From Streptomyces sp. NBC_00273 (GTDB lineage Bacteria > Actinomycetota > Actinomycetes > Streptomycetales > Streptomycetaceae): DNA of 64,000 nucleotides. The stretch spans positions 4,712,001 to 4,776,000 of the forward strand of contig NZ_CP108067.1 in the NCBI RefSeq assembly GCF_036178145.1, written 5' to 3'. The notes beneath the pieces are model-generated. The model saw only the letters and a program-made list of their open reading frames with translations. It had not been told where the DNA came from and ran no database searches. The position numbers and the translations under genes are program-made. Of this stretch, positions 53,839 through 62,761 are shown piece by piece. Position 1 is the stretch's first letter. Every line of letters begins with the position of its first letter.

Positions 53839-54324
53839 GTGAAGCAACTGAGGCCGGCGGTCCTGGCGGGCATCTTCGTGGTCGCCGGCGTCCTGTCCTG
53901 GGCGGGCGCGCGCTTGTGGAACGCCTACGGCACCCTGCCGGGCGTTCCGCTGGCCGCGCCGATCGTCCTGGGCGTCATCGCGGCGGTGCTGCTCGCCACG
54001 GCCCTGTCCATGCGCGCCCGCCTCAAGGCCCAGCGCGAGCGCCGCCCGGGCGCCAAGGGCGTGGAGCCGCTGATGGCGGCCCGCGCGGTGGTGTTCGGGC
54101 AGGCCAGTGCGCTGGTGGCCGCACTGGTGGCGGGCATGTACGGCGGTGTGGGCGTCTTCCTGCTGACCGACGCCCTCGACGTCCCCGCCCGCCGCGACCA
54201 GGCCTGGTACGCCGGCTTCTCGGTCCTGGCGGGCATCGCGGTCATCGCCGCGGCCCTCTTCCTGGAGCACGTCCTCAAGCTCCCGGAGGACGAGGACCCG
54301 GGCAAGGCCCCGGCCCGGGCCTAG
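53839..54324 (+). CDS. DUF3180 membrane protein
   Basis: 161 residues with four transmembrane helices (LAGIFVVAGVLSWAGARLW; PLAAPIVLGVIAAVLLATAL; AVVFGQASALVAALVAGMYGGVGVFLL; GFSVLAGIAVIAAALFLEHVL). DUF3180 genes follow folK in many actinobacteria, but their function is unknown. GTG 53839 is chosen because homology begins at KQLRPAVLAG and GGGGAACGGG precedes it; GTG 53824 is the alternative. It is convergent with folE. Confidence 0.87.
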   Translation: MKQLRPAVLAGIFVVAGVLSWAGARLWNAYGTLPGVPLAAPIVLGVIAAVLLATALSMRARLKAQRERRPGAKGVEPLMAARAVVFGQASALVAALVAGMYGGVGVFLLTDALDVPARRDQAWYAGFSVLAGIAVIAAALFLEHVLKLPEDEDPGKAPARA

Positions 54325-54366
54325 GGTCCAGACCAGCCGTAGGGCCCCACCCGGAAGCGCAGCGGC

Positions 54367-54975
54367 TCAGCGGGCCATGATCAGGGACATGGCCTCGTTG
54401 CGGGTGGCGGGGTCGCGGAGCTGGCCGCGGACCGCCGAGGTGATGGTCTTCGCGCCGGGCTTGCGGACGCCGCGCATGGTCATGCACATGTGCTCGCACT
54501 CGATGACCACGATGACCCCGCGCGGGTCCAGGATCTCCATCAGGGAGTCCGCGATCTGCGTGGTGAGGCGCTCCTGCACCTGGGGGCGGCGGGCGAACAC
54601 GTCCACGAGGCGGGCCAGCTTCGACAGGCCGGTGATCTTGCCGTCGGTGGACGGGATGTAGCCGACGTGCGCCACCCCGTGGAAAGGGACCAGATGATGT
54701 TCACACGAACTCATGACTTCGATGTCCTTCACGAGGACCATCTCGTCGTGGCCCAGGTCGAACGTCGTGGTCAGGACCTCTTCCGGCTTCTGGTAGAGGC
54801 CGGCGAATATCTCCCGGTACGCCCGCGCCACGCGCGCCGGGGTCTCCAGCAGGCCCTCTCGGTCCGGGTCCTCGCCGACCGCGATCAGGAGCTCGCGGAC
54901 CGCCGCCTCGGCGCGCTTCTCGTCGAACACGCCGATCGTGCCCTCGTCGCCGGTCAGGGTCACTGGGTCGGTCAT
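54367..54975 (-). CDS. folE: GTP cyclohydrolase I FolE
   Basis: 202 residues. This zinc enzyme converts GTP to dihydroneopterin triphosphate, the first step of folate synthesis. Motifs: [40 protein letters not shown] (Cys and His zinc ligands), [26 protein letters not shown], and [17 protein letters not shown] with the second Cys. GAGGA precedes the ATG. It is separated from ftsH by a terminator hairpin. Confidence 0.97.
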   Translation of the reverse strand: MTDPVTLTGDEGTIGVFDEKRAEAAVRELLIAVGEDPDREGLLETPARVARAYREIFAGLYQKPEEVLTTTFDLGHDEMVLVKDIEVMSSCEHHLVPFHGVAHVGYIPSTDGKITGLSKLARLVDVFARRPQVQERLTTQIADSLMEILDPRGVIVVIECEHMCMTMRGVRKPGAKTITSAVRGQLRDPATRNEAMSLIMAR

Positions 54976-55018
54976 CTCATCCTCGTTCCTGTCCGCACAC
55001 GCGGTCGTACAAATGTGC

Positions 55019-55050
55019 CGCGCCCCCCAGGCTAGAACCTGGGGGGCGCG
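55019..55050 (-). terminator. hairpin terminator downstream of ftsH
   Basis: A perfect 13-bp stem CGCGCCCCCCAGG / CCTGGGGGGCGCG with loop CTAGAA, 29 bp after the ftsH stop. Confidence 0.8.
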
Positions 55051-55079
55051 GCTTCCATTCCGGGTGGGTCGGCCGCCCG

Positions 55080-57107
55080 TTACTCGGGGCGGTCCTCCGG
55101 AGCCACCTCGATGCCCTTCTCCGTGGAGACCGGCGCGACACTGGCCGACGTGCCGTTCGCCGAGTTCGTCAGCTGGAGCTCCTTGGGAGAGAGCACCGGC
55201 GGACGGGTGGAGGGGGTGCGGCGGGAGGAGCCGGTCCACGCGGGACGGGCCGGACGCTTCACGATCGTCGAGAAGATCTCGGCGATCTGCTCCTTGTTCA
55301 GCGTCTCCTTCTCCAGCAGCGCGAGGACCAGGTTGTCGAGGACGTCGCGGTTCTCGACCAGGATCTCCCAGGCCTCGTTGTGCGCGGTCTCGATGAGCTT
55401 CTTGACCTCTTCGTCGACCAGCGCCGCGACCTCTTCCGAGTAGTCCCGCGGGTGCGACATCTCGCGACCCAGGAACGGCTCGGTGTTGTCGCCGCCGAAC
55501 TTGATCGCACCGAGACGCTCGGTCATGCCGTACTGCGTGACCATGGCCCGCGCCGTGGCGGTGGCCTTCTCGATGTCGTTCGCCGCGCCGGTGGTCGGGT
55601 CGTGGAAGACCAGCTCCTCCGCCGCGCGCCCGCCCAGCATGTACGCCAGCTGGTCGAGCATCTCGTTGCGCGTGGTGGAGTACTTGTCCTCGTCGGGCAG
55701 GACCATGGTGTAGCCCAGGGCCCGGCCGCGGGACAGGATCGTGATCTTGTGGACCGGGTCGGAGTTCGGAGAGGCCGCCGCGACCAGGGCGTGTCCGCCC
55801 TCGTGGTACGCGGTGATCTTCTTCTCCCGGTCCGACATGATCCGGGTCCGCTTCTGCGGGCCCGCCACGACGCGGTCGATCGCCTCGTCCAGCGAGTGGT
55901 TGTCGATCAGCTTCTTGTCCGAGCGGGCCGTGAGCAGCGCGGCCTCGTTCAGGACGTTGGAGAGATCGGCACCGGTGAAGCCGGGCGTGCGACGGGCGAC
56001 GGCGCCGAGGTCGACGTCCGGGGCGACCGGCTTGCCCTTCTGGTGGACCTTGAGGATCTCCAGACGGCCCTGCATGTCCGGACGGTCGACGGCGATCTGC
56101 CGGTCGAAGCGGCCCGGGCGCAGCAGCGCCGGGTCGAGGATGTCCGGGCGGTTCGTGGCGGCGATCAGGATGACGCCGCCCTTCACGTCGAAGCCGTCCA
56201 TCTCGACCAGCAGCTGGTTGAGGGTCTGCTCGCGCTCGTCGTGACCGCCGCCGAGACCCGCACCGCGGTGCCGGCCGACGGCGTCGATCTCGTCGACGAA
56301 GACGATCGCCGGGGCGTTGGCCTTGGCCTGCTCGAACAGGTCGCGGACACGCGAGGCGCCGACACCGACGAACATCTCGACGAAGTCGGATCCGGAGATC
56401 GAGTAGAAGGGGACACCGGCCTCGCCCGCGACGGCACGCGCGAGCAGGGTCTTTCCGGTGCCGGGCGGACCGTAGAGGAGCACGCCCTTGGGGATCTTGG
56501 CGCCGACGGCCTGGAACTTCGCCGGCTCCTGCAGGAACTCCTTGATCTCGTGGAGTTCCTCGACGGCCTCGTCCGAGCCCGCGACATCGGCGAACGTGGT
56601 CTTCGGGGTGTCCTTGGTGATGAGCTTGGCCTTGGACTTCCCGAAGTTCATGACTCGGGAGCCGCCACCCTGCATCTGGTTCATCAGGAACAGGAAGACA
56701 ACGACGATGAGCACGAAGGGCAGGAGCGAGAGCAGCACGCTCAGGAACGGGCTGGTCTTGTCCGGCGTGACGGAGTATCCGTCCGGGATCTGACCGGCGT
56801 CGTACTTGGTCTGGAGGCTCTGGGCGAGCTGGACGCCCTGATCCCCGATGTAGTTGGCCTGGAACTTGGTGCCGTCGTGCTTGCCGAGCTTCTCGCCTTG
56901 CTTGAGCTCGATCTTGATCATCTGGCTGTCGCCGGTGGTCAGCTTGGCTGTCTCCACCTGGCCAGTGTTGATCGCCTTGATGACCTCGCTGGTGTCCACC
57001 GACTTGTAGCCGCCGCCGGAGCCGACGACATTCATCAACACGACCACGGCGAGGACGGCCAGCACGATCCACATGACCGGCCCACGGAAGTATCGCTTCA
57101 CGTCCAT
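55080..57107 (-). CDS. ftsH: ATP-dependent zinc metalloprotease FtsH
   Basis: 675-residue membrane protease. Two transmembrane helices (about 11-29 and 121-142) flank an external domain. The AAA+ module has Walker A GPPGTGKT at 213-220, Walker [12 protein letters not shown], the pore loop FVG and the arginine fingers RPGRFDR. The peptidase has HEGGH near 435-439 and the third zinc ligand in the DxxxA region ([11 protein letters not shown]). The C-terminal 60 residues are a disordered Pro/Ser-rich tail specific to actinobacteria. It degrades unassembled membrane proteins and short-lived regulators. Confidence 0.98.
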   Translation of the reverse strand: MDVKRYFRGPVMWIVLAVLAVVVLMNVVGSGGGYKSVDTSEVIKAINTGQVETAKLTTGDSQMIKIELKQGEKLGKHDGTKFQANYIGDQGVQLAQSLQTKYDAGQIPDGYSVTPDKTSPFLSVLLSLLPFVLIVVVFLFLMNQMQGGGSRVMNFGKSKAKLITKDTPKTTFADVAGSDEAVEELHEIKEFLQEPAKFQAVGAKIPKGVLLYGPPGTGKTLLARAVAGEAGVPFYSISGSDFVEMFVGVGASRVRDLFEQAKANAPAIVFVDEIDAVGRHRGAGLGGGHDEREQTLNQLLVEMDGFDVKGGVILIAATNRPDILDPALLRPGRFDRQIAVDRPDMQGRLEILKVHQKGKPVAPDVDLGAVARRTPGFTGADLSNVLNEAALLTARSDKKLIDNHSLDEAIDRVVAGPQKRTRIMSDREKKITAYHEGGHALVAAASPNSDPVHKITILSRGRALGYTMVLPDEDKYSTTRNEMLDQLAYMLGGRAAEELVFHDPTTGAANDIEKATATARAMVTQYGMTERLGAIKFGGDNTEPFLGREMSHPRDYSEEVAALVDEEVKKLIETAHNEAWEILVENRDVLDNLVLALLEKETLNKEQIAEIFSTIVKRPARPAWTGSSRRTPSTRPPVLSPKELQLTNSANGTSASVAPVSTEKGIEVAPEDRPE

Positions 57108-57259
57108 CCATACGGGACGCCAGGCGTCCCGTCCCTCCTGCCCGTAGGTAAATGCTGCTGTGAGTAAAGACTGTTCTTCGGAATGTACCCCTGAATTGTC
57201 ACCCGCGGCCCTGTGGGACGGCTGACAGACCCGTCTTCCCCTGCTTCAACGGCGGGGAA

Positions 57260-57301
57260 CGCCCCCAGGTTCCCCGCGGACTGCCGGGGTTCCCGGGGGC
57301 G
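57260..57301 (-). terminator. imperfect hairpin downstream of hpt
   Basis: CGCCCCC..GG..CCCCG pairs with CGGGG..CC..GGGGGCG; a 17-nt stem with three mismatches, 16 bp after the hpt stop. Confidence 0.4.
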
Positions 57302-57316
57302 GGAGCGGGAGCGGGA

Positions 57317-57877
57317 TCAGCCGCCGTAGACGTGCGGGGCGAGCGTGCCGACGAACGGCAGGTTGCGGTACTTCTCCGCGTAGTCCAGGCCGTAGCCCAC
57401 GACGAACTCGTTGGGGATGTCGAAGCCGACCCACTTCACGTCGATCGCGACCTTGGCTGCCTCGGGCTTGCGCAGCAGCGTGACGACCTCCAGGGAGGCC
57501 GGCTGGCGGGAGCCCAGGTTCGACAGCAGCCAGGACAGCGTCAGGCCCGAGTCGATGATGTCCTCGACGATCAGGACGTGCTTGTCCTTGATGTCGGTGT
57601 CCAGGTCCTTGAGGATCCGCACCACGCCGGAGGACTGGGTTCCGGCGCCGTACGAGGACACCGCCATCCAGTCCATCGTGAGCGGGGTGGACAAGGCACG
57701 CGCCAGGTCCGCCATCACCATCACGGCGCCCTTGAGCACACCGACGATGAGCAGGTCCTTGCCCGCGTACTCCGCGTCGATCTTCGCGGCCAGCTCGGCC
57801 AGCTTCGCGTCGATCTCTTCCTTGGTGATGAGCACCGACTGGAGGTCGTTGCCCATGTCCTTCTCGTCCACCCGCAT
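57317..57877 (-). CDS. hpt: hypoxanthine phosphoribosyltransferase
   Basis: 186 residues. Type I PRTase fold with the PRPP-binding [18 protein letters not shown], the flexible loop [11 protein letters not shown] and the hood-side [27 protein letters not shown]. It salvages hypoxanthine and guanine to IMP and GMP. It lies between tilS and ftsH in the order typical of Gram-positives. ATG 57877 is used; a downstream Met-Gly-Asn-Asp start is possible. Confidence 0.96.
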   Translation of the reverse strand: MRVDEKDMGNDLQSVLITKEEIDAKLAELAAKIDAEYAGKDLLIVGVLKGAVMVMADLARALSTPLTMDWMAVSSYGAGTQSSGVVRILKDLDTDIKDKHVLIVEDIIDSGLTLSWLLSNLGSRQPASLEVVTLLRKPEAAKVAIDVKWVGFDIPNEFVVGYGLDYAEKYRNLPFVGTLAPHVYGG

Positions 57878-57942
57878 CACTTTCGTTGTCGGCCGGGGCT
57901 CCGGGGGCGACCCCGGAGGACTCAGCCGTGTTTCAGCACCAA

Positions 57943-58980
57943 TCAGCCCTGCCGGATGACAAGTCTGCCACCCTGCCGCTGGGCCTCGACCCGGCCGGGC
58001 AGGTTGATGGCGCCCTGACCCCGCCATCCGGTGATGAGGCGGTCGACTTCTTCGATGTGGCGGGCGAAGAGGGAGCCCGCGGGGGAACCCGCCGCGACGA
58101 CGGCCCTGCGCAGCACGCGGCGGCGGACGGCCGGGGGCAGGGCGTAGAGCTTGGCGCACTCCAGGCGGCCGTCCGCGTCGCGCACGCCGGTCTCCGCCTC
58201 GGCGGCCCAGGCGTCCAGGGCGTCGGCGTCGTCCCGGGAGAGCTGCGCGGTGCGGGCGAGTGCCTCGACGACCCCCTTGCCGAGCGCCTTCTCCAGGGCG
58301 GGCAGTCCCTCGTGGCGCAGCCGGGAGCGGGTGTAGGCGGGGTCGATGTTGTGCGGGTCGTCCCAGACGGGGAGGGACTGGACCATGCAGGCCTTGCGGG
58401 CGGTCTGCCGGTCGATCTGGAGGAAGGGGCGGCGGTAGCGGTTCGTGCGGCCCGCGCTGCCGCCGGAGACCTCCGGCATGCCGGAGAGCGAGCGGATGCC
58501 GGAGCCGCGGGCCAGGCCCAGCAGGACGGTTTCGGCTTGATCGTCCCGGGTGTGGCCGAGCAGTACCGCGACGGCGCCGAGGCGGTCCGCGGCTTCGTCC
58601 AGGGCCCCGTAGCGGGCGTCGCGGGCGGCGGCCTCGGGTCCGCCGTCGCGACCGACGCGCACGGCGACGGACTCCACCGGGTCGAGGCGGAGCGCGGTCA
58701 TGCGGCTGACGACCTCGGCGGCGCGCAGGTCGGAGCCGGGCTGCAGTCCGTGGTCGACGGTGACGCCGCCGGCCCGGATGCCGAGCTTGGGGGCCTCGAA
58801 GGCGAGGGCGGAGGCGAGCGCCATGGAGTCGGCGCCGCCGGAGCAGGCGACGAGGACGAGCGGCAGGGAGCCCCCGGCGCGGCGGGGGCCGGCGGGACTG
58901 CCCGTGTGGTCGGTGAGGACGTCGTGGAGTACGCGGCGGACCGCCAGGCGTATCGCCGCGACCGCAGGATGGGGACCCAT
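57943..58980 (-). CDS. tilS: tRNA(Ile)-lysidine synthase TilS
   Basis: 345 residues. The N-terminal PP-loop ATPase motif [13 protein letters not shown] lies near residues 43-55, followed by [34 protein letters not shown] and the RPFLQI segment. It attaches lysine to C34 of the CAU anticodon tRNA-Ile so it reads AUA. ATG 58980 is chosen ([15 protein letters not shown]). The tilS-hpt-ftsH order is conserved in many bacteria. Confidence 0.95.
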   Translation of the reverse strand: MGPHPAVAAIRLAVRRVLHDVLTDHTGSPAGPRRAGGSLPLVLVACSGGADSMALASALAFEAPKLGIRAGGVTVDHGLQPGSDLRAAEVVSRMTALRLDPVESVAVRVGRDGGPEAAARDARYGALDEAADRLGAVAVLLGHTRDDQAETVLLGLARGSGIRSLSGMPEVSGGSAGRTNRYRRPFLQIDRQTARKACMVQSLPVWDDPHNIDPAYTRSRLRHEGLPALEKALGKGVVEALARTAQLSRDDADALDAWAAEAETGVRDADGRLECAKLYALPPAVRRRVLRRAVVAAGSPAGSLFARHIEEVDRLITGWRGQGAINLPGRVEAQRQGGRLVIRQG

Positions 58981-59211
58981 GTCCGGTGCCCTTCGATGGA
59001 GTTCGGATGCCTCGGAGGCGTTGGGGTGGTGTGCCGGGGTGCCGGAGTGCTGCTGCCCGGATGCCCCGCGGAACGGGAGGATGTCACTCAGAGTGCGTCG
59101 ATGGTGACAGAACCGAGCCGTTCCCCGAGCATCGCACGCCCTTCCACGGCCCACGGTCCCTCGGACGGGTGACGCTGCTTCCCCCAGTGAGACATGTTTA
59201 CGCCCCCTGTG

Positions 59212-60354
59212 TCACTCCGCTTCGCTCGGTTCGCTCCCCTTGCGGTGCACCCGGGCCACCCAGTCGGCGGGCCTGGCGATCTCGGCCTTGGTCGGCAGTG
59301 TGTTCGGGGAGGTCCACACCCGGTTGAAGCCGTCCATGCCGACCTGGCCGACGACGGCGCGTACGAAACGCTCGCCGTCGCGGTACTGGCGCAGCTTGGC
59401 GTCGAGGCCCAGCAGCTTGCGCAGGGCGGCGTCGAGGCGGCCGGCCCCGCTGGCCCTGCGCTGCTGGAACTTCTCCCGGATCTCGGCGACCGAGGGCACC
59501 ACCTGGGGGCCGACCCCGTCCATCACGAAGTCGGCGTGGCCCTCCAGGAGGGACATGACGGCGGTGAGCCGGCTCAGGATCTCGCGCTGCTCGGGGGTCT
59601 GCACGAGCTCCACGAAGGAGCGTCCCTCGTCGCCGTGCTCGGCGTCGGGGCGGGCGCCCGCGAAGGACTGGGCGGCCTCACGGATGCGTTCCAGCACGGT
59701 GGACGGGTCCATTTCGGTGGCGCCGAGGAACGTCTGGATTTCGCCTTCGAGGTGCTCGCGCAGCCACGGGACGGCCGTGAACTGTGTACGGTGCGTCTCC
59801 TCGTGCAGGCAGACCCACAGCCGGAAGTCGTGCGGGTGCACCTCCAGCTCGCGCTCGACGTGCACGATGTTGGGCGCGACGAGCAGCAGCCGGCCGCCGG
59901 CGGCGGAGGCGGGCAGGTCCCTGGAGACGGGCGCGAAGGTCTCGTACTGGCCCAGGACCCGGGAGGCCAGGAAGCTCAGCAGCATGCCCAGCTCGACGCC
60001 GGTGACCTTGCCGCCGACGGTTCCGAGGACGGCTCCGCCGGGGGCGCCCGCACGGCGGTCCTGCATCTTGCCGAGGAGCGGCTGGAGCAGCTCGCGGAAG
60101 CCGGCGACGTTGGCCTTGACCCAGCCGGCCCGGTCGACGACCAGGACGGGCGTGTCGGGGACGGCCGACCCCTCGGGGATCATCCGGGTGAACTCGCGCA
60201 CGTGCCGTTCCGAGGTCCTGGCGTGCCGTCGTAGCTCTGCCACGACGGCCCGCGCCTCGTCCCGGGTGACCTCCGGGCCGGGTCGTACCAGTCGGGTCGC
60301 GGTCGCCACCGCGAGGTTCCAGTCGACCATCTCCGCACCACCGATGCTCGTCAT
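59212..60354 (-). CDS. zinc-dependent metalloprotease-like protein (DUF2342)
   Basis: 380 residues. The zincin-type motif HEETH near residue 194 (LWVCLHEETHRTQF), the downstream LLEGHADFVMDG and a conserved N-terminal WNLAVATATRLVRPGPEV place it in the DUF2342/coenzyme F420 biosynthesis-associated protein family. There is no signal peptide or membrane segment. Some genomes annotate relatives as F420 biosynthesis associated, but no F420 gene is nearby. A TACGGT box lies 6 nt before ATG 60354. Substrate unknown. Confidence 0.87.
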   Translation of the reverse strand: MTSIGGAEMVDWNLAVATATRLVRPGPEVTRDEARAVVAELRRHARTSERHVREFTRMIPEGSAVPDTPVLVVDRAGWVKANVAGFRELLQPLLGKMQDRRAGAPGGAVLGTVGGKVTGVELGMLLSFLASRVLGQYETFAPVSRDLPASAAGGRLLLVAPNIVHVERELEVHPHDFRLWVCLHEETHRTQFTAVPWLREHLEGEIQTFLGATEMDPSTVLERIREAAQSFAGARPDAEHGDEGRSFVELVQTPEQREILSRLTAVMSLLEGHADFVMDGVGPQVVPSVAEIREKFQQRRASGAGRLDAALRKLLGLDAKLRQYRDGERFVRAVVGQVGMDGFNRVWTSPNTLPTKAEIARPADWVARVHRKGSEPSEAE

Positions 60355-60360
60355 GCGTCA

Positions 60361-60366
60361 ACCGTA
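60361..60366 (-). promoter_or_regulatory. -10 hexamer of the DUF2342 gene, leaderless type
   Basis: TACGGT on the minus strand, 6 nt before ATG 60354. Confidence 0.5.
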
Positions 60367-60392
60367 CGTGGACCGGCCCTCCTGCGGACCCC

Positions 60393-61841
60393 CTACGAAG
60401 CGGTCGCGACGGCCGCGGCCAGCTTGTCGAGGGCCTTCTCGGCGCCCTCGGGGCCGGGGGTGTTCGCCGTCAGGAAGGCGAAGGCGAGGAGTCGGCCGGA
60501 GGGGTCGACGACCGTCCCGGAGAGGGAGTTCACCCCGGACAGGGTGCCGGTCTTGGCGCGGAGCAGGCCGGCGGCCGGGGAGCTGCCGGAGTTGCGGGCC
60601 TTGAGGGTTCCGGTGAATCCGGCGACGGGCAGTCCGGTGAGGACCGGCCGCAGCTCGGGTCGCTGGGGGTCGGCGGCCTTGGTGAGGAGCCCGGTCAGCA
60701 GGCCCGCGCTGATCTTGTCGGCGCGGTTCAGGCCGCTGCCGTCGGCGAAGCGGGAACCGGCGGTGTCGACGCCGAGGGCGGTGAGCCGGTCGGTGACGGC
60801 CTGCTCGGCGCCCTCGAAGCTCGCGGGTCGACCGGTGGCGAGGGCGGTCTGCCGGGCGAGGGCCTCGGCGATGTCGTTGTCGCTGCTGGTCAGCATCCGC
60901 TCGACGAGCCCGGCGACCGGGGTGGAGAGGGTGACGGCCAGCGGCTGGACGCCGGCGGCGGGTTTGGCCTTCGCCGGTTCGTCGGTGACCTTGATGCCGC
61001 GATCGGCCAGCAGGGTGCGGAAGGCCCGGGCGGCGTCCTTGGAGGGGTCGTCGGAGCGGTCCACGGGCCCGGAGGTGGAGTCGTCGGGGCGACCCTCGTC
61101 GGCCGTCAGGGCGGTCACCGGGGCGATGTTGGGGTTGACGCCGATCGGGTGGCGGGCGGGGCCGGTGTAGAGGCTGTCGTCGTATCCGAGGGTCACGGTG
61201 TCGGTGCCGGCGGCCTTGAGGGCCTGCGCGGTGTCACCGGCGAGGGCGACGAGGCTGCCGCCGGATCCGGCGGGGCTCTTCTTCTTCGCGGTGAGCGAGG
61301 GGTCGCCGCCGCCGACCAGGACGATCTGTCCGGGGGCGGCGCCGGGCGTGACGGTGGTCCTGATCCGGTGCTCGGGTCCCAGGGCAGCCAGCACGGCCGC
61401 GGCGGTGGCGATCTTGACGGTGGAGGCGGGGGTCATCGCGTCCCGCGCACCGGACTCGTAGAGGACCTGCCCGGTGGCGGTGTCGACGACGGACGCGGTA
61501 CGGACGGTGCCGAGCGCGGGATCGGCGAGCAGCGGCTTCAGCGCGGCGGCCAGGCCCCCTGCGGCGGCGGGCGCGGCGGGGGCGCTCTGCGCGCGCGGGG
61601 CGCCGGGGCCGATCGCGCCGAGCACCCCGGGGGCGCTGGGCGCGGCCTCGGGCAGGGCGCCGGAACCGGGCCCTTCACCGTGATCTGCGCCACCCGTACG
61701 GCCCCAGGAGGCGGCTCTGACCCGCTCGGCCTTACGCTGGCCGGAGTCCCAAGGACCGGCGGCGGCCACCGCTGCCACCGACAGGGCGAGGCCGGCAACG
61801 GCCGACCCCGCGATGAGCTGCCAGGTCTTGACCAATGGCAC
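60393..61841 (-). CDS. dacB: D-alanyl-D-alanine carboxypeptidase/endopeptidase DacB (PBP4 type)
   Basis: 482 residues from GTG 61841. An N-terminal membrane anchor or signal (about 7-28) and a Pro/Ala-rich linker precede a class C low-molecular-weight PBP. Catalytic motifs are S140-xx-K143 (PASTVK), SDN near 328 (LTSSDNDIAE) and KTG near 436 (AKTGTLSG), with the PBP4-type insertion after the first motif. It trims or cleaves peptidoglycan cross-links. Reading on upstream to an in-frame GTG near 61886 is possible but adds residues not expected for a signal peptide. Confidence 0.94.
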   Translation of the reverse strand: MPLVKTWQLIAGSAVAGLALSVAAVAAAGPWDSGQRKAERVRAASWGRTGGADHGEGPGSGALPEAAPSAPGVLGAIGPGAPRAQSAPAAPAAAGGLAAALKPLLADPALGTVRTASVVDTATGQVLYESGARDAMTPASTVKIATAAAVLAALGPEHRIRTTVTPGAAPGQIVLVGGGDPSLTAKKKSPAGSGGSLVALAGDTAQALKAAGTDTVTLGYDDSLYTGPARHPIGVNPNIAPVTALTADEGRPDDSTSGPVDRSDDPSKDAARAFRTLLADRGIKVTDEPAKAKPAAGVQPLAVTLSTPVAGLVERMLTSSDNDIAEALARQTALATGRPASFEGAEQAVTDRLTALGVDTAGSRFADGSGLNRADKISAGLLTGLLTKAADPQRPELRPVLTGLPVAGFTGTLKARNSGSSPAAGLLRAKTGTLSGVNSLSGTVVDPSGRLLAFAFLTANTPGPEGAEKALDKLAAAVATAS

Positions 61842-62004
61842 CTCGGACCAGCCCCTTTCGCGATCACACATATGCGTGAGGGACACTTAACCACTGCGTC
61901 TTGCCGCGAGCATGGCACCCCACCCGGCAGGGCTGGGCCGGACGCGCACGCAGGTGAAACGACGCAGTCCCGAAGCAATGCAGCTGATCATGGAGGAGCA
62001 GGAC

Positions 62005-62499
62005 GTGGAGTTCGACGTCACCATCGAGATCCCCAAGGGTTCGCGGAACAAGTACGAGGTGGACCACGAGACCGGCCGGATCCGTCTGGACCGTCGCCTC
62101 TTCACCTCGACCAGCTACCCGGCCGACTACGGCTTCGTCGAGAACACCCTCGGCGAGGACGGCGACCCGCTGGACGCGCTGGTCATCCTTGACGAGCCGA
62201 CCTTCCCGGGCTGCCTGATCAAGTGCCGCGCCATCGGCATGTTCAACATGACGGACGAGGCGGGCGGCGACGCCAAGCTGCTGTGCGTGCCGGCCTCCGA
62301 CCCGCGTGTGGAGCACCTGCGCGACATCCACCACGTGTCCGAGTTCGACCGCCTGGAGATCCAGCACTTCTTCGAGGTCTACAAGGACCTGGAGCCGGGC
62401 AAGTCGGTCGAGGGCGCGAACTGGGTCGGCCGCACCGAGGCCGAGGCCGAGATCGAGGCCTCGTTCAAGCGCCTCGAGGCCCAGGGCGGCCACCACTGA
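62005..62499 (+). CDS. ppa: inorganic pyrophosphatase
   Basis: 164 residues. Family I soluble PPase: [43 protein letters not shown] (catalytic Asp cluster D-x4-D), [11 protein letters not shown] and [28 protein letters not shown] 62005 is chosen because GGAGGAG lies upstream and homology starts at EFDVTIE. It hydrolyses PPi from biosynthetic reactions. Divergent from dacB. Confidence 0.97.
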   Translation: MEFDVTIEIPKGSRNKYEVDHETGRIRLDRRLFTSTSYPADYGFVENTLGEDGDPLDALVILDEPTFPGCLIKCRAIGMFNMTDEAGGDAKLLCVPASDPRVEHLRDIHHVSEFDRLEIQHFFEVYKDLEPGKSVEGANWVGRTEAEAEIEASFKRLEAQGGHH

Positions 62500-62618
62500 G
62501 CTCGCGCTCGGCGGTAACGGGCCGGGGCATCGCCCCGCGCCCCTCGTGACATGGCGGGCGGTATCCCACGGGGATGCCGCCCGCCGTCGCGTTCGCGGGC
62601 CGGTGTGGCGGGCGCGGC

Positions 62619-62710
62619 CGGGTGTGCGCCGGGTCCGTGCCCGGTCCGTGCCGGGGTGCGGTGGGCGTGTGGTGGGCATGCGCTGGGTGTGCGCTGGGTG
62701 TGCGGCGGGA
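62619..62710. repeat. GT-rich direct repeats upstream of the ThrE-like gene
   Basis: The ppa-thrE gap contains repeated GTCCGTGCC (two copies), GGTGNGGTGGGC-like units and two exact tandem copies of TGCGCTGGGTG (62679-62700). Strand composition is strongly skewed to G and T. No gene seen in the 260-bp gap. Confidence 0.65.
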
Positions 62711-62761
62711 GGAAACGATTCCGCATACTGATACCCCGGGTGATCACGGACTGGAGGACGC

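Noticed and set aside
54367..57111. 914-codon open frame on the minus strand covering folE and ftsH
   Set aside because: The part over ftsH is an out-of-frame shadow; only the last 202 codons are real (folE).
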